Source of the DNA: Myxococcales bacterium
GTDB taxonomy: Bacteria; Myxococcota; B64-G9
Assembly (NCBI GenBank): GCA_012798435.1
Contig: JAAZNF010000001.1
Location: forward strand, 1 to 64,000
DNA: 64,000 bases
Direction: 5' to 3'
The notes below the pieces were generated by a model. It worked only from the letters and a program-made list of their open reading frames with translations, ran no database searches and was not told the origin of the DNA. Both the position numbers and the translations under genes were made by a program. Shown in pieces: positions 39,867 to 48,537 of the stretch. The stretch's first letter is position 1. Every line of letters starts with the position of its first letter.

Positions 39867-42545
39867 ATGACGGGCCGCGCGTGGAACATGTATTCGTTCG
39901 CCGCGGCGCCCGGGCGGGCGATGGCCCTGCGCCGGTTCGCCATCTCCATCCTCATTTGCCTGACCGCATCTTGCGAGCGCGGGCCGGCGTGCCGGGGCCC
40001 GGCGGACTGCCCGTCGGGAAGCCGCTGCCGCGCCGGCCGCTGCGAGTATCCCTTCGCGGACCGGGATGGCGACGGCCTGCCCGATGCGCTGGATCCCTGC
40101 CCCGATCTGGATCCGGGCGAGGAGCTGTGGAAGCTCCAGTTGTCGGATCGAGACGGCGACGGCGTGGGCGATGTGTGCGACGTCTGCCCGGAGGCGCGCG
40201 ATCCCGGCCAGCGGGACGCCGACGGGGACGGCCGGGGGGACGCCTGCGCCGATGCTCTCGGCGAAAACGAGTCCGCCAACGACTCGGTCGCACGCTTGCT
40301 GCGGCTGCCGTTCGACGTACCGCTGGACGGATATGTTGGCCTCCCCGCCGATGGGCCCGACCGGGATCTGTTTCTCTTTTCGGCCGAGGAAGGAGAGGGC
40401 TTCTCGTTCTCGGCGGCGCCCTGGCCCTCGGGCTCCCGGTGCGATCCCGTCCTGGCGGTGCGGGACCTGGCCACCTTCGGCCAGGAGTTCTTCCGGGCCA
40501 GCGACGACGACGGACAGAGCCGCGCCGCGCGCCTGGACATCGTCGCCCCGCGCGCCGGAGACTATGTGCTGGAGATCGGGCACTTCGCCAACTGGTTCAA
40601 TCCCGCCGAAGCGGAGGGCGGCATCCGCTTCGGCTACCGCCTGCGGGCCTGCCGTGGCCTGGGCCCGGAGGAAGAACTCCCCCTCGACTGGCAGAACAGG
40701 ATGCTGACCATCCCGTCCGGCCGCCTGCGCTCGTTTCTGCTGCGGCCCACCGCGCCCACCATGATCGAGGTCGCCGCGCGCGGTGCCGGCCTGGCCGATC
40801 CGGAGATCGGCGTGCAGGACGTCGCCAGCGGAAGAATCCTGGCCTGGCAGGACGATCGGCCCGACTGTCCTGGCAGCAAGGACGCCCGCTTGCTCCTGTG
40901 CCTCGATGAGAAGCCGGTCCGGCTCTGGGTCGGCCACCTGGGGCTCGGCGGTGCGCCGGCCGACATCGAGCTCTCGCTGCACTCCGCCCGACCTCCGCCG
41001 GCGCCCACGCGACTCGAGCGACTCACCGCGGCCGGCACGGCGCTCTTCGCCCTTGCGCCCGGGGCTGGACCGCGGCGGATCCGCGTTGTCGGCCGTGGCG
41101 GATTCAGCCCGGCCTTGCGCGCCTTCGCATGCCCCAAGGGCGCGGTACCCGACACCCCGGCCCGCTGCGACCTGGGAGCGGCAGACGAGTGCGGCATGGG
41201 CTTCTACGCGGAGGCAGGCGTCAGCCTGTACATGGAGGTGTCCGCGCGCGCCGCCAGCGGCTGCATGGGCCCCTTCCACCAGCCGGCTTTTACGGTGGAA
41301 GAACTCGCCGCAAAGGCGCCGGCCGAGCTGGCACCGGGGTCGACCACGATCACGCTCGCGCCGGGCGAGCTGGGCTCGTTCGCGTTTGCCGCGCAGCCCG
41401 ACCAGCGCCTCGTCTTCCAGGCCAGATTGGACGGCGATCCGGCCGCCCGTCCCTGGCTGCAGCTGCGCCGCCAAGACGGGACCCTGCTGGCCCGCGCGGC
41501 CACCGCTGCGGATCGCCCCGAATCGGGCGCCCGACTCGTCTGGATCCACCCGCTGGCGGAGGAACTCCGCTTGCTGCTCGGCGACGAACGCGGCGGGGCG
41601 CGGCGCGCCCGGCTCGATTTCTTGCGCCAGGATGTGGATCTGGCGCCCCTGGCGGAGGGCGACGGCCAAAACGATGACTTGGGCCAGGCCCAGGACGCGG
41701 GCCCCATTCCCTTTCTGCTGGCCGGATCCGTTGGCGGCGACGATCCGGCGGACGTGTTTCTGCTCTCGACGCCGCCCGGCGCGGCGCTCTCGGTGCGCTC
41801 CTGGGCCGGCGCCCCCGAACCCCCGGATACCATCCTCACGCTCTTCGACGGCGCGGGCCGGGCGCTCCTCTGGTCGGACGACGCCGAGGACAGCCGGCTG
41901 GCCCGGCTCCCCCCACTGGCCGTGGCGCGCGCCGAGGAATTCTACCTCCGCATCGAGGCACGGCGGGCGACGCCCTACCGCCTGGAAGTATCTCTGGAGC
42001 GGTTGGATCCGAACGCGCCGGTCCCGCCTCGGTATGGCGATCTGTTGATCAACGAGGTGCTGCTCTCCGCGGGCGGCGAGGACGTCAACGGCGACGGAGC
42101 GCTCGATGACGGGGACCAGTACCTGGAGCTGGCCAGCCTCTCGCCGCTGCTGCTGGATGTCTCGGACACCTGGCTGGTCACTCGCCTGGGGTTCTTTCGT
42201 TTTCCCGTGGACACCGTGCTCGAGCCGGGAGAGGTGATCCTGGTGTTCAACGCGCCGGCAGCGCCAGCAGGGTTCCCGGTGCGTGTTTTCGGACGCGGCG
42301 GCCGCGCGGCCTGGTTCGAGGCCGGATACCAGGCGCTTCGTGTCTATCAGGGTTCGGCGGCGGGATGGCTGCCCGAGCCGCTCGAAGCCGTCTCCCTGTC
42401 CTCCACCGCAGCCGCTGGAGAATCGCTGAACCGCCTGCGGGATCTGGACCCCGAGCGCATCTTGCGTCCGCACCGGTTTGTGGTAGGCTCTGTCGAGAAT
42501 CGCTCGCCCGGGCGACGGGCCGACGGCCGGGAGTTCGCCCGGTAA
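39867..42545 (+). CDS. Lipoprotein with thrombospondin type 3 repeats and lamin-tail domain
   Basis: The 892-aa lipoprotein has a lipobox LTASC near residue 36. The start is ATG 39867 (GAGAGGA upstream) or ATG 39921. Residues about 60-130 carry calcium-binding type 3 repeats (ADRDGDGLPDALDPCPD, SDRDGDGVGDVCDVCPE, DADGDGRGDAC). The long middle contains three or more PPC-like beta sandwiches (e.g. RDLFLFSAEEGEGFSFS, ADVFLLSTPPGAALSV). The C-terminal about 170 residues form a lamin-tail domain (LLINEVLLSAGGEDVNGDGA, YLELASLSPLLLDVSD). Such proteins are secreted or surface-exposed, often in heterotrophs that bind large substrates. Its role here is unknown. A BamE-like gene follows after 17 bp. 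Confidence 0.85.
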   Translation: MTGRAWNMYSFAAAPGRAMALRRFAISILICLTASCERGPACRGPADCPSGSRCRAGRCEYPFADRDGDGLPDALDPCPDLDPGEELWKLQLSDRDGDGVGDVCDVCPEARDPGQRDADGDGRGDACADALGENESANDSVARLLRLPFDVPLDGYVGLPADGPDRDLFLFSAEEGEGFSFSAAPWPSGSRCDPVLAVRDLATFGQEFFRASDDDGQSRAARLDIVAPRAGDYVLEIGHFANWFNPAEAEGGIRFGYRLRACRGLGPEEELPLDWQNRMLTIPSGRLRSFLLRPTAPTMIEVAARGAGLADPEIGVQDVASGRILAWQDDRPDCPGSKDARLLLCLDEKPVRLWVGHLGLGGAPADIELSLHSARPPPAPTRLERLTAAGTALFALAPGAGPRRIRVVGRGGFSPALRAFACPKGAVPDTPARCDLGAADECGMGFYAEAGVSLYMEVSARAASGCMGPFHQPAFTVEELAAKAPAELAPGSTTITLAPGELGSFAFAAQPDQRLVFQARLDGDPAARPWLQLRRQDGTLLARAATAADRPESGARLVWIHPLAEELRLLLGDERGGARRARLDFLRQDVDLAPLAEGDGQNDDLGQAQDAGPIPFLLAGSVGGDDPADVFLLSTPPGAALSVRSWAGAPEPPDTILTLFDGAGRALLWSDDAEDSRLARLPPLAVARAEEFYLRIEARRATPYRLEVSLERLDPNAPVPPRYGDLLINEVLLSAGGEDVNGDGALDDGDQYLELASLSPLLLDVSDTWLVTRLGFFRFPVDTVLEPGEVILVFNAPAAPAGFPVRVFGRGGRAAWFEAGYQALRVYQGSAAGWLPEPLEAVSLSSTAAAGESLNRLRDLDPERILRPHRFVVGSVENRSPGRRADGREFAR

Positions 42546-42562
42546 TCGAGGCGGGAGGTTGA

Positions 42563-42940
42563 ATGTTCCAGCGAACACGCGTTGCCAGGACCTGCGCCTT
42601 GGGCCTTCTGCTGCTGGCTTGGCTCGGGATTTCCGCCTGCGTGGACGAGACCCCACGGGTCACCCGGGGCCGGGACTTCCCCCTGGAACGAATGGCCGCT
42701 ATCAAGAAAGGCATCAGCACCCAGGCCAGCGTCCAGGAGCTGCTGGGAGAGCCCTACCGCAAGGAAAAACTCACCGACCGCCGCGAGCGCTGGCAGTACT
42801 TCGTGCGTTGGGAGACCCAGCACGCCATCCTGGGCGTGATCCCCGGCAGCATGGACGTCACCGAGAAGCAACTCGACGTGACCTTCGAGGGCAATTTCGT
42901 CGACAGTTTCTCGAAAGAAATCAATAACTTCTCCGAGTGA
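42563..42940 (+). CDS. BamE/SmpA-like small lipoprotein
   Basis: The 125-aa lipoprotein has a signal ending LGISAC and GGGAGG 6 nt before ATG 42563. The body matches the SmpA/OmlA (BamE) fold: LERMAAIKKGISTQASVQELLGEPYRK (short form IKKGISTQASVQELLGEP), then strand pairs ERWQYFVRWE and QLDVTFEGNFVDSF. BamE itself supports outer-membrane protein assembly, but many unrelated lipoproteins share this fold. Here it follows a surface lipoprotein gene and may be a helper for it. It ends 16 bp from the converging response-regulator gene. Confidence 0.82.
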   Translation: MFQRTRVARTCALGLLLLAWLGISACVDETPRVTRGRDFPLERMAAIKKGISTQASVQELLGEPYRKEKLTDRRERWQYFVRWETQHAILGVIPGSMDVTEKQLDVTFEGNFVDSFSKEINNFSE

Positions 42941-42956
42941 TACCCGCGCCCGCCAC

Positions 42957-43613
42957 CTACACGTCGATCAAGCCCTGCCGGATGCCCTCGGTGATGGCCT
43001 CCACGCGGTTGGACACCGACAGCTTGGCGTAGATGTGCTCCAGGTGGGTGCGGATGGTGGCCCGGCTCACCTTGAGCACCCGGGCCGCCTCGGCGTTGGA
43101 CAGGCCCTTGGCGATGACCTGGAGGATCTCCACCTCCCGGGCGGTGAGCTGCGGGACCGGCTCCTCGGCCCCGGGCGAAGGCGCCGGCTGGGACATGAAG
43201 TGCCGCAGCAGGCTGCGGGCCAGGTTGGGCTGGATGACGCTGCCACCGGCGTGCACCTCTTGAATGGCGTCCACGATCTTCTCCGCCTCCATGCCCTTGA
43301 GCAGGTAGCCCGAGGCCCCGGCCTGGATGGCCTCCAGCACCTTCTCCTCCTCATCGAAGATGGTGAAGATCAAGATCTCCATGCCGGGGAAGCGCTTGCG
43401 CACCTCCCGGGTCACCTCGATACCGTTCATGTGCGGCAGGCCCAGATCCAGCAGCAAGACGTGTGGCGCGGCCGCCGCCAGCGATTCCAGGGCCTCCTCG
43501 CCGGAGAGCGCCTTGCCCACGATCTGGATGGCCGGAAACTTGTCCAGCAGCTTGATGAGGTTCTTGAGGATCTTGGGTTGATCCTCCACCACGAAGACTC
43601 GGATGGCATCCAT
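42957..43613 (-). CDS. NarL/FixJ-type response regulator
   Basis: The 218-aa regulator has a receiver domain (E10/D11, phospho-acceptor D56 in LLLDLGLPHMNG, Lys in LLKGME) and a LuxR-type helix-turn-helix (about 150-215: LTAREVEILQVIAKGLSNAE, VSRATIRTHLEHIYAKL). It is expected to act as a DNA-binding dimer when phosphorylated by the kinase encoded 9 bp upstream. Its targets are not visible; the divergently placed lipoprotein gene at 45019 is a candidate by position. Confidence 0.96.
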   Translation of the reverse strand: MDAIRVFVVEDQPKILKNLIKLLDKFPAIQIVGKALSGEEALESLAAAAPHVLLLDLGLPHMNGIEVTREVRKRFPGMEILIFTIFDEEEKVLEAIQAGASGYLLKGMEAEKIVDAIQEVHAGGSVIQPNLARSLLRHFMSQPAPSPGAEEPVPQLTAREVEILQVIAKGLSNAEAARVLKVSRATIRTHLEHIYAKLSVSNRVEAITEGIRQGLIDV

Positions 43614-43622
43614 GGCTCCTCC

Positions 43623-44861
43623 TCAGACGTTTTGGGCCGACGGCCGCGCCGCCGCCGGGTCGGCGACCGGGATCTGGTAGGTGATGCGGCAGCCGCGCCC
43701 CGGCTCGCTCCACACGTCCAGAGTTCCGCCGAGTTGACGGGCCCGCTCCCGCATGTTGCCGAGCCCGTAGTGATGCCGCAGATCGCCCTGGAAGGCGAAT
43801 CCCGCGCCGTCGTCCTCGACGCACAGGCACAGCTTCCCCTCCCGATGGTGCAGCGTGACCCGTACCGTCTTGGCCTTGGCGTGCTTGCGCACGTTCGTCA
43901 GCGCCTCCTGCAACACGCGGAAGGTGGCCAGCTGCACCGGGCTCTCCAGCCGCGGGATGGCGCCCTGCACCAGAAACTCCACCGCAAGCCCGGTGCGCTG
44001 CTGGAAGGTGACGCAGTAGTCCTCGAGCGAGGGGACCATCTCGAAGTCCTCCCGCATCATGGAGATCGACCGCCGCAGCTCGTCGATGCTCTCCTCGGCC
44101 ACGCCCTTGAGCTCGCCGATCTCCTGCTTCAGATCCTCGTCGCGGGCCAGGCTGTTCAGGTACTCGGCTTGCAGGATCAGGCTGGACAGCGAGGCCCCCA
44201 GGCCGTCATGGATCTCCCGTGAGAGGCGGTTGCGCTCCTCCACCACCGCCATCTGGCGCAGGTTCTCCTGCAGCTTGACGATCTCGTGGTGTTGGCTGTC
44301 CTCGCGCTCGTTGAGGTACACGATCACGTACACTACGATGAAGTTGATCGCCGAGTACCACACCAGCAGGAAGATGTCCTCCAGTTCCAAAATTCGACCC
44401 GGGATCTCGGTGTCGATCTTGGCCACGATGGGGAGGGTGAGCAGCGGCGGGATGATGGCCAGGGGGTTCGGGAACAGCAGGGCGAAGAAGATGGTGTAGA
44501 TGAGCTGGGTGGGGAGCACCGGACTCTTGAGCCCACCCGAGTAGGCGATCATGTACACCAGCACCAGCAGGTCGAGGCACAGGCTGACGAAGGTGGCCAC
44601 CTTGCCCAGCGCCCCACGCTCGATGAGCAGGTAGTTGCCCACGCTGTAGGCGATCATCACGAAGTACCACACGAAGGCCGCCTTGCCTTGCGTGCCGAAG
44701 GCGGCCGACCAGCGGGGAATGGCCAGGATGCCCAGCCCGATGGTGAGGAAGGCCAGCCGGGCGTAGAACAGGGTCCGGCCGCGGGTGACGAACTTCCGGT
44801 GCCCCCAGTCCAATTCGGGCACGCGCGCGCTCAAGCGGGAAAGCCAGGCGGCGAGTTTCAC
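43623..44861 (-). CDS. Membrane sensor histidine kinase (HisKA_3 type)
   Basis: The 412-aa kinase pairs with the adjacent NarL-type regulator. About six hydrophobic segments lie between residues 28 and 185, with no large periplasmic loop, so the signal is probably sensed within the membrane. The dimerisation motif is EERNRLSREIHDGLGASLSS with the phospho-accepting His. The ATPase domain shows FRVLQEALTNVRKHAKA (N box), CVEDDGAGF (G1) and YGLGNMRERARQLGG (G2). The GTG at 44861 has no ribosome site but begins 6 nt after a -10 box, so the mRNA may be leaderless. Longer in-frame starts would precede that promoter. Confidence 0.93.
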   Translation of the reverse strand: MKLAAWLSRLSARVPELDWGHRKFVTRGRTLFYARLAFLTIGLGILAIPRWSAAFGTQGKAAFVWYFVMIAYSVGNYLLIERGALGKVATFVSLCLDLLVLVYMIAYSGGLKSPVLPTQLIYTIFFALLFPNPLAIIPPLLTLPIVAKIDTEIPGRILELEDIFLLVWYSAINFIVVYVIVYLNEREDSQHHEIVKLQENLRQMAVVEERNRLSREIHDGLGASLSSLILQAEYLNSLARDEDLKQEIGELKGVAEESIDELRRSISMMREDFEMVPSLEDYCVTFQQRTGLAVEFLVQGAIPRLESPVQLATFRVLQEALTNVRKHAKAKTVRVTLHHREGKLCLCVEDDGAGFAFQGDLRHHYGLGNMRERARQLGGTLDVWSEPGRGCRITYQIPVADPAAARPSAQNV

Positions 44862-44867
44862 CAGGGC

Positions 44868-44897
44868 AAGGTAGCACCCGGCCGCAAAACCTGTCAA
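44868..44897 (-). promoter_or_regulatory. Promoter giving a probable leaderless kinase mRNA
   Basis: Minus strand: TTGACA, 18 nt, TACCTT, then 6 nt to GTG 44861. Transcription starting at the usual 7th base would begin on the start codon. Confidence 0.65.
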
Positions 44898-45018
44898 TCC
44901 GTCAAGGGTTGACCGCACCTCGCCCAAGCACGTCGCCAGGGGGCCTACCCTTGCGACCGGGCTCGTGCTAGACTTCCTTTCGGAAACGATGAACCACGGA
45001 TCAACGAAGGAGCGTTCC

Positions 45019-47283
45019 ATGGAACTTCGCCGAGGTTGGTGGAGGCTCTTTCTGGCGGGCGCGGCGTTGTGGGGGCTGCTCGCCTGCGGGGACTCGAGCT
45101 GTGGCTGTGTGGCGCCGCTGGAGCGACCGCTCTCGGATGGGGCGCGGGTGTACGACGCGGTACAGACCCGCATCACCCCGGCGGCGTTCTCCTTCATCGA
45201 GGGCAACCTGGCCACCATCCTGGGGATGTTCCTCCAGGACGGGCTGGTGTTTACCGTGCCGCGCAGCGACCAGCGCTTCTGCGCCCCGCCCTTCAACTGG
45301 CCGTGCTTCGACATCCAGATCTGCCGTAACGGCTGCGTGCTGACCGCCGCCATCCAGTCGGCCACCATCGGGCGCCAACCACCGGACACCCTGCCGCTGT
45401 CCGCGCGCATCGCGGTGTCCGGCACCATCACCCTGGAAGGCGACCTCGACTGCGACTTCCCCATCAACATCAACAACAAGCTGGTGCGGGCCGACATCAA
45501 GCTCCTCATCGACAGCCGCGACCACTTCCTCACCTTCGACGTGACCAATGTGCAGCTCTCGTTCGCCAGCAGCGACTACTCCATCCAGTGCCCCTGGTGG
45601 TACGACTGGCTGTTCGAACTCCTCAAGAGCACCATCACCAACATGCTGAACGACCAGATCGCCGATCAGCTCGACTCGGCCATCGACGACCAGCTGGCCC
45701 AGGCCACCTGCCTGCCCTGCGACTTCTACACCGCCGGCTGCCCGGCCGGCTCCTCCTGCGACGGCGACTTCTGCGTCGACAGCCAGGGGAACTGCCTCAC
45801 CCGGCCGCTGGGCATGGCGGGCAAGCTCGAGCTGGCCGACCTCCTCGGCGACGCCATCCCCGGCATGCGGGCCTCGCTGGACCTGCTGCTCGCCGCCGGG
45901 CAGTGGCTGAGCGCCACGGCCGACCCGGTGGTGCCCAACCAGGGCGTGGAGGTGCGGGTGATCGGCGGCGCCGACGCCGCGCGCAATTCCTGCGTGCCGC
46001 TCCCCGATCCCGCCGAGATCCCGCCCAACGCCGCGCCCGCGCGCATGCCGTTCACCGACGCGGTGCCGGGCAGCGGCCTGCCCTATCAGGTGGGCATCGG
46101 CGTCTCGGACGCCTTCGTGGACTGGATGCTGTACAAGGCGCAGCAAGGCGGCGCGTTGTGCCTGAGCATCGGCAGCGACACCACAGACATGTTGAGCTCC
46201 AGCACCCTGAGCGCCCTGATGGGCTCGCTGGACACGCTCACAGCGGGACGAAACGTGCCGGTGCTGCTCAAGCTCACCCCCACCCGCGTGCCGCGCGCGG
46301 AGATCGGCGCCGGCAGTTTCACCACCGACCCGGACGGCAACCGAGTGGTGGCGGATCCGCTGCTGCACCTTTTCCTGGACGGGCTGGCCATCGACTTCTA
46401 CGCCCGCCTCGACGAGCGCTGGACGCGGCTGGTGCGGCTCACCCAGGACGTCTCGCTGGACCTGGCCATCGACTTCACCCCCGACAACCGAATCGTCCCG
46501 ATGTTTGGAGACGAGAGCATCCACATCGAGAACGTCCGCGCCAGCCACTACGAGCTGCTGGCGGAGAACCCGGCGGCGCTGGAACAGCTGGTGCCCATGC
46601 TGGTGGGCTTTGCGCTGCCCATGCTCACCGGGGCCATCGATCCCATCGAGCTCCCGCCCATCGAGGGCTTCGCGCTGACCATCCTGGCGGTGCAGGGCGA
46701 CGTGCCGCGGAGCGGGACGCCGTACTACGAGTTCATCGGCCTGTACGCCGACCTGGCCATGGCGCCGGTCAACCCGGTGCCGCGGCGCACCCTGGCGGCC
46801 GTGGAGGAGCTGCGCCAGCCCGACCGCGCGCTCATGTCTATCCGCAACCCCTCGGGGCCGAAGGTGCCGGAGGTGGTGCTGCGGGTGGGCGCGGACGCGG
46901 GACCGGAGGCGGAGTTCTCGGTGCGGGTGGACAACGGCGCCTGGCAGCCCTTCGTGCGCGGGCCGCGCGTGGTGGTGCGCGACCGGCGCCTTGCGCTCCT
47001 CGGGCCACACACCATCCAGGTGCGCGCCCGCAGCGTGGGCGACTACCGCAGCCTGGACGTGAAGGGCACCGCCGTGACGGTGGTGATCGATCCGCCGGCC
47101 GATCCCGTGTTGGCCGCCTGGATCGACGGGCTGCTCCCCCGCCCGACACCCGCCGAGGGCGTGGCCTTGCGTGCCGCGCCGGACGCCGAGTCCACCGGCT
47201 GCGCCACCACCGGAGGTGGCTCGCTCTTGTCGCTCCCGCTCTTGTGGCTCGCGCGGCGAAGACGCGCCGGGCAATCGGCGTAG
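45019..47283 (+). CDS. MYXO-CTERM lipoprotein, paralogue 1
   Basis: The 754-aa product starts at ATG 45019 (AAGGAG upstream) with a lipoprotein signal (GAALWGLLACGD). The C-terminus is a MYXO-CTERM-like sorting tail: TGCATTGG, a short hydrophobic helix (LLSLPLLWLA) and RRRR. The body is beta-rich with a central cysteine knot (CLPCDFYTAGCPAGSSC). Repeated amphipathic strands such as ITLEGDLDCDFPININN and HFLTFDVTNVQLSFAS could suit a lipid-binding TULIP-like fold; this is only a guess. It is a full-length paralogue of the protein at 59051-61180, sharing FTPDNR, PDPAEIPP, RSGTPYYEF and GDYRSLDV. The role is unknown; it is expected at the cell surface. Confidence 0.85.
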   Translation: MELRRGWWRLFLAGAALWGLLACGDSSCGCVAPLERPLSDGARVYDAVQTRITPAAFSFIEGNLATILGMFLQDGLVFTVPRSDQRFCAPPFNWPCFDIQICRNGCVLTAAIQSATIGRQPPDTLPLSARIAVSGTITLEGDLDCDFPININNKLVRADIKLLIDSRDHFLTFDVTNVQLSFASSDYSIQCPWWYDWLFELLKSTITNMLNDQIADQLDSAIDDQLAQATCLPCDFYTAGCPAGSSCDGDFCVDSQGNCLTRPLGMAGKLELADLLGDAIPGMRASLDLLLAAGQWLSATADPVVPNQGVEVRVIGGADAARNSCVPLPDPAEIPPNAAPARMPFTDAVPGSGLPYQVGIGVSDAFVDWMLYKAQQGGALCLSIGSDTTDMLSSSTLSALMGSLDTLTAGRNVPVLLKLTPTRVPRAEIGAGSFTTDPDGNRVVADPLLHLFLDGLAIDFYARLDERWTRLVRLTQDVSLDLAIDFTPDNRIVPMFGDESIHIENVRASHYELLAENPAALEQLVPMLVGFALPMLTGAIDPIELPPIEGFALTILAVQGDVPRSGTPYYEFIGLYADLAMAPVNPVPRRTLAAVEELRQPDRALMSIRNPSGPKVPEVVLRVGADAGPEAEFSVRVDNGAWQPFVRGPRVVVRDRRLALLGPHTIQVRARSVGDYRSLDVKGTAVTVVIDPPADPVLAAWIDGLLPRPTPAEGVALRAAPDAESTGCATTGGGSLLSLPLLWLARRRRAGQSA

Positions 47284-47299
47284 GGTCGCCGGGCCGGTC

Positions 47300-47321
47300 G
47301 CCCCGGCGAGGGCGGCGGGGC
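47300..47321. terminator. Weak hairpin between converging genes
   Basis: GCCCCG and CGGGGC form a 6-bp stem with a 10-nt loop in the 48-bp gap, followed by AAAA on the plus strand (TTTT on the minus strand before the stem). Only weakly terminator-like. Confidence 0.25.
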
Positions 47322-47331
47322 AAAATGGCTC

Positions 47332-47838
47332 TCAGAAGCCGGGGGCCTTGCACAGCCTCACGAGCACCCTGCCACCCATTTTCAAGATCGTGATCCGATC
47401 CATGATCCCCCGCCTCAGGTGTTTGGCGAGGTGCCGCCACTGCCACTCGAATTCCTTGGCGGTTTTCGCCCCGGCGTTTGCAGGATCGGCCGCTGCCACC
47501 GCCTTCAGGGCATAGTACGCGCTCCCGGCGGCATGTTGGGGGACGTGCGCGGTCCCCAGCGCGTGACCGGCCGCGCGCGCGGCAAAGCAAGCCGCCTCGT
47601 TCTCTTTCGCATCCCGGGCGGCCGCATGGGCCGCGAGCGCGACCCTTCGGACCTCGGCCATCTTGAACACGCCGGTGCGAACCCAGCTCCGGCATGCCGC
47701 GATGGCCTCTCGAGGGCGCCCGTCTTTCGGGTACGCCTGCTCGAAGAAGGGGAGCACTCGTTCCGCGCATGCGGCGGCCCAGGTCGCCAGCAGCCTCTGG
47801 TCTTCAGGACCGTATTTCTTGTAGCTGAATTTCCCCAT
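47332..47838 (-). CDS. Imm-5-like putative immunity protein
   Basis: The 168-aa protein starts MGKFSYKKYGPEDQRLLATW. It is all-helical, with alanine- and histidine-rich helices (ACAERVLPFFEQAYPKDGRP, AAHAAARDAKENEAACFAARA in part, HALGTAHVPQHAAGSAYYALKA in part). This matches a family annotated as putative immunity protein in polymorphic-toxin surveys, where KYGPEDQRxLATWAADCAERVLPLFE is the typical opening. No toxin gene adjoins it. No ribosome site precedes ATG 47838; the upstream 130 bp are less GC-rich than the surroundings and include TATCTAAT on the minus strand, a possible -10. The gene could be a horizontally acquired orphan immunity gene, or the family may have another role. Confidence 0.75.
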   Translation of the reverse strand: MGKFSYKKYGPEDQRLLATWAAACAERVLPFFEQAYPKDGRPREAIAACRSWVRTGVFKMAEVRRVALAAHAAARDAKENEAACFAARAAGHALGTAHVPQHAAGSAYYALKAVAAADPANAGAKTAKEFEWQWRHLAKHLRRGIMDRITILKMGGRVLVRLCKAPGF

Positions 47839-47975
47839 CAACGAAAAAACCCGCCCATTAGATAGGCCGACAAAAAAGGGCCATCGACGAACGGGTGATT
47901 TTTCTTTCAGCGACTTTCGCCGGAGGCCAACCGCTTTCCGGGCGCACGCATGGCGTGTCAGCAGGACTGCGCTCG

Positions 47976-48536
47976 CTACGCCCGCACCACCGCCGGCACC
48001 AGCGGACCGCGCCACTCGATGCGCTTGTCCTTCGCCGACAGGGAAGCGACGCGCTCCTCCTGCGCGGCCGAGGAGCGCAGCAGCACCACCCCCTCGGGCG
48101 GCGGGCGCCCGGCCAGCGCCGAGAGCCACAGGCCGAGGGCCTCGTCGGCATCCACCGAGCCCAGGCGGCGCGCGGGAACCTCGATGGCGGCGCTCTTCCA
48201 GCGAGCGCGCGCCACCACCCCGGCGAGGTGTCCGAGGAGCACGGCGAGCTTTTCGCGATCCAGCCGGCCCGATTCTCCCAGGCCGAAGAGAAGCAGAAAG
48301 GGCGCGCCGATGCGACCGCGGCTGTCGGTCAGGAGCGCCTCGCGCTCCTCGGCCCGGAAGGCGCCCTCCTGAAGCAGCCGGCTCAAGCGGCCGTTCAGCC
48401 GCCAGTCGGCCAGCCCCGCCGCGCCGGGCAGCGGCCGGTCGATGCGCAACAAGGGAAGCACCAACACCTGCGCCGGCATGCGGTCGAGCGAGGGAAGCGA
48501 GAGCGGCAGGGAGACGAGGCGCAGTTCGCCGGCCAT
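47976..48536 (-). CDS. Peptidase M17 N-terminal-domain-like protein
   Basis: The 186-aa protein starts at ATG 48536, 1 nt past the nusB stop (GAGG lies 9 nt upstream inside nusB); ATG 48545, overlapping nusB, is an alternative. The sequence (VLVLPLLRIDRPLPGAAGLADWRLNGRLSRLLQEGAF in outline: LADWRLNGRLSRLLQ; PFLLLFGLG) resembles the macro-like N-terminal domain of leucyl aminopeptidases. The catalytic metal-binding domain is absent, so it should not be a peptidase. A similar gene sits beside nusB in some myxobacterial genomes as I recall. Its function is unknown; it is probably co-transcribed with ribBA-ribH-nusB. Confidence 0.7.
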   Translation of the reverse strand: MAGELRLVSLPLSLPSLDRMPAQVLVLPLLRIDRPLPGAAGLADWRLNGRLSRLLQEGAFRAEEREALLTDSRGRIGAPFLLLFGLGESGRLDREKLAVLLGHLAGVVARARWKSAAIEVPARRLGSVDADEALGLWLSALAGRPPPEGVVLLRSSAAQEERVASLSAKDKRIEWRGPLVPAVVRA

Positions 48537-48537
48537 G

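Noticed and set aside
42563-42940. Naming the small lipoprotein bamE
   Set aside because: The fold matches SmpA/OmlA, but it is not beside typical bam genes and the fold is shared by many lipoproteins.
44940-45018. Promoter with TAGACT before the MYXO-CTERM gene at 45019
   Set aside because: No acceptable -35 box at 16-19 nt; TTGCGA is 12 nt away.
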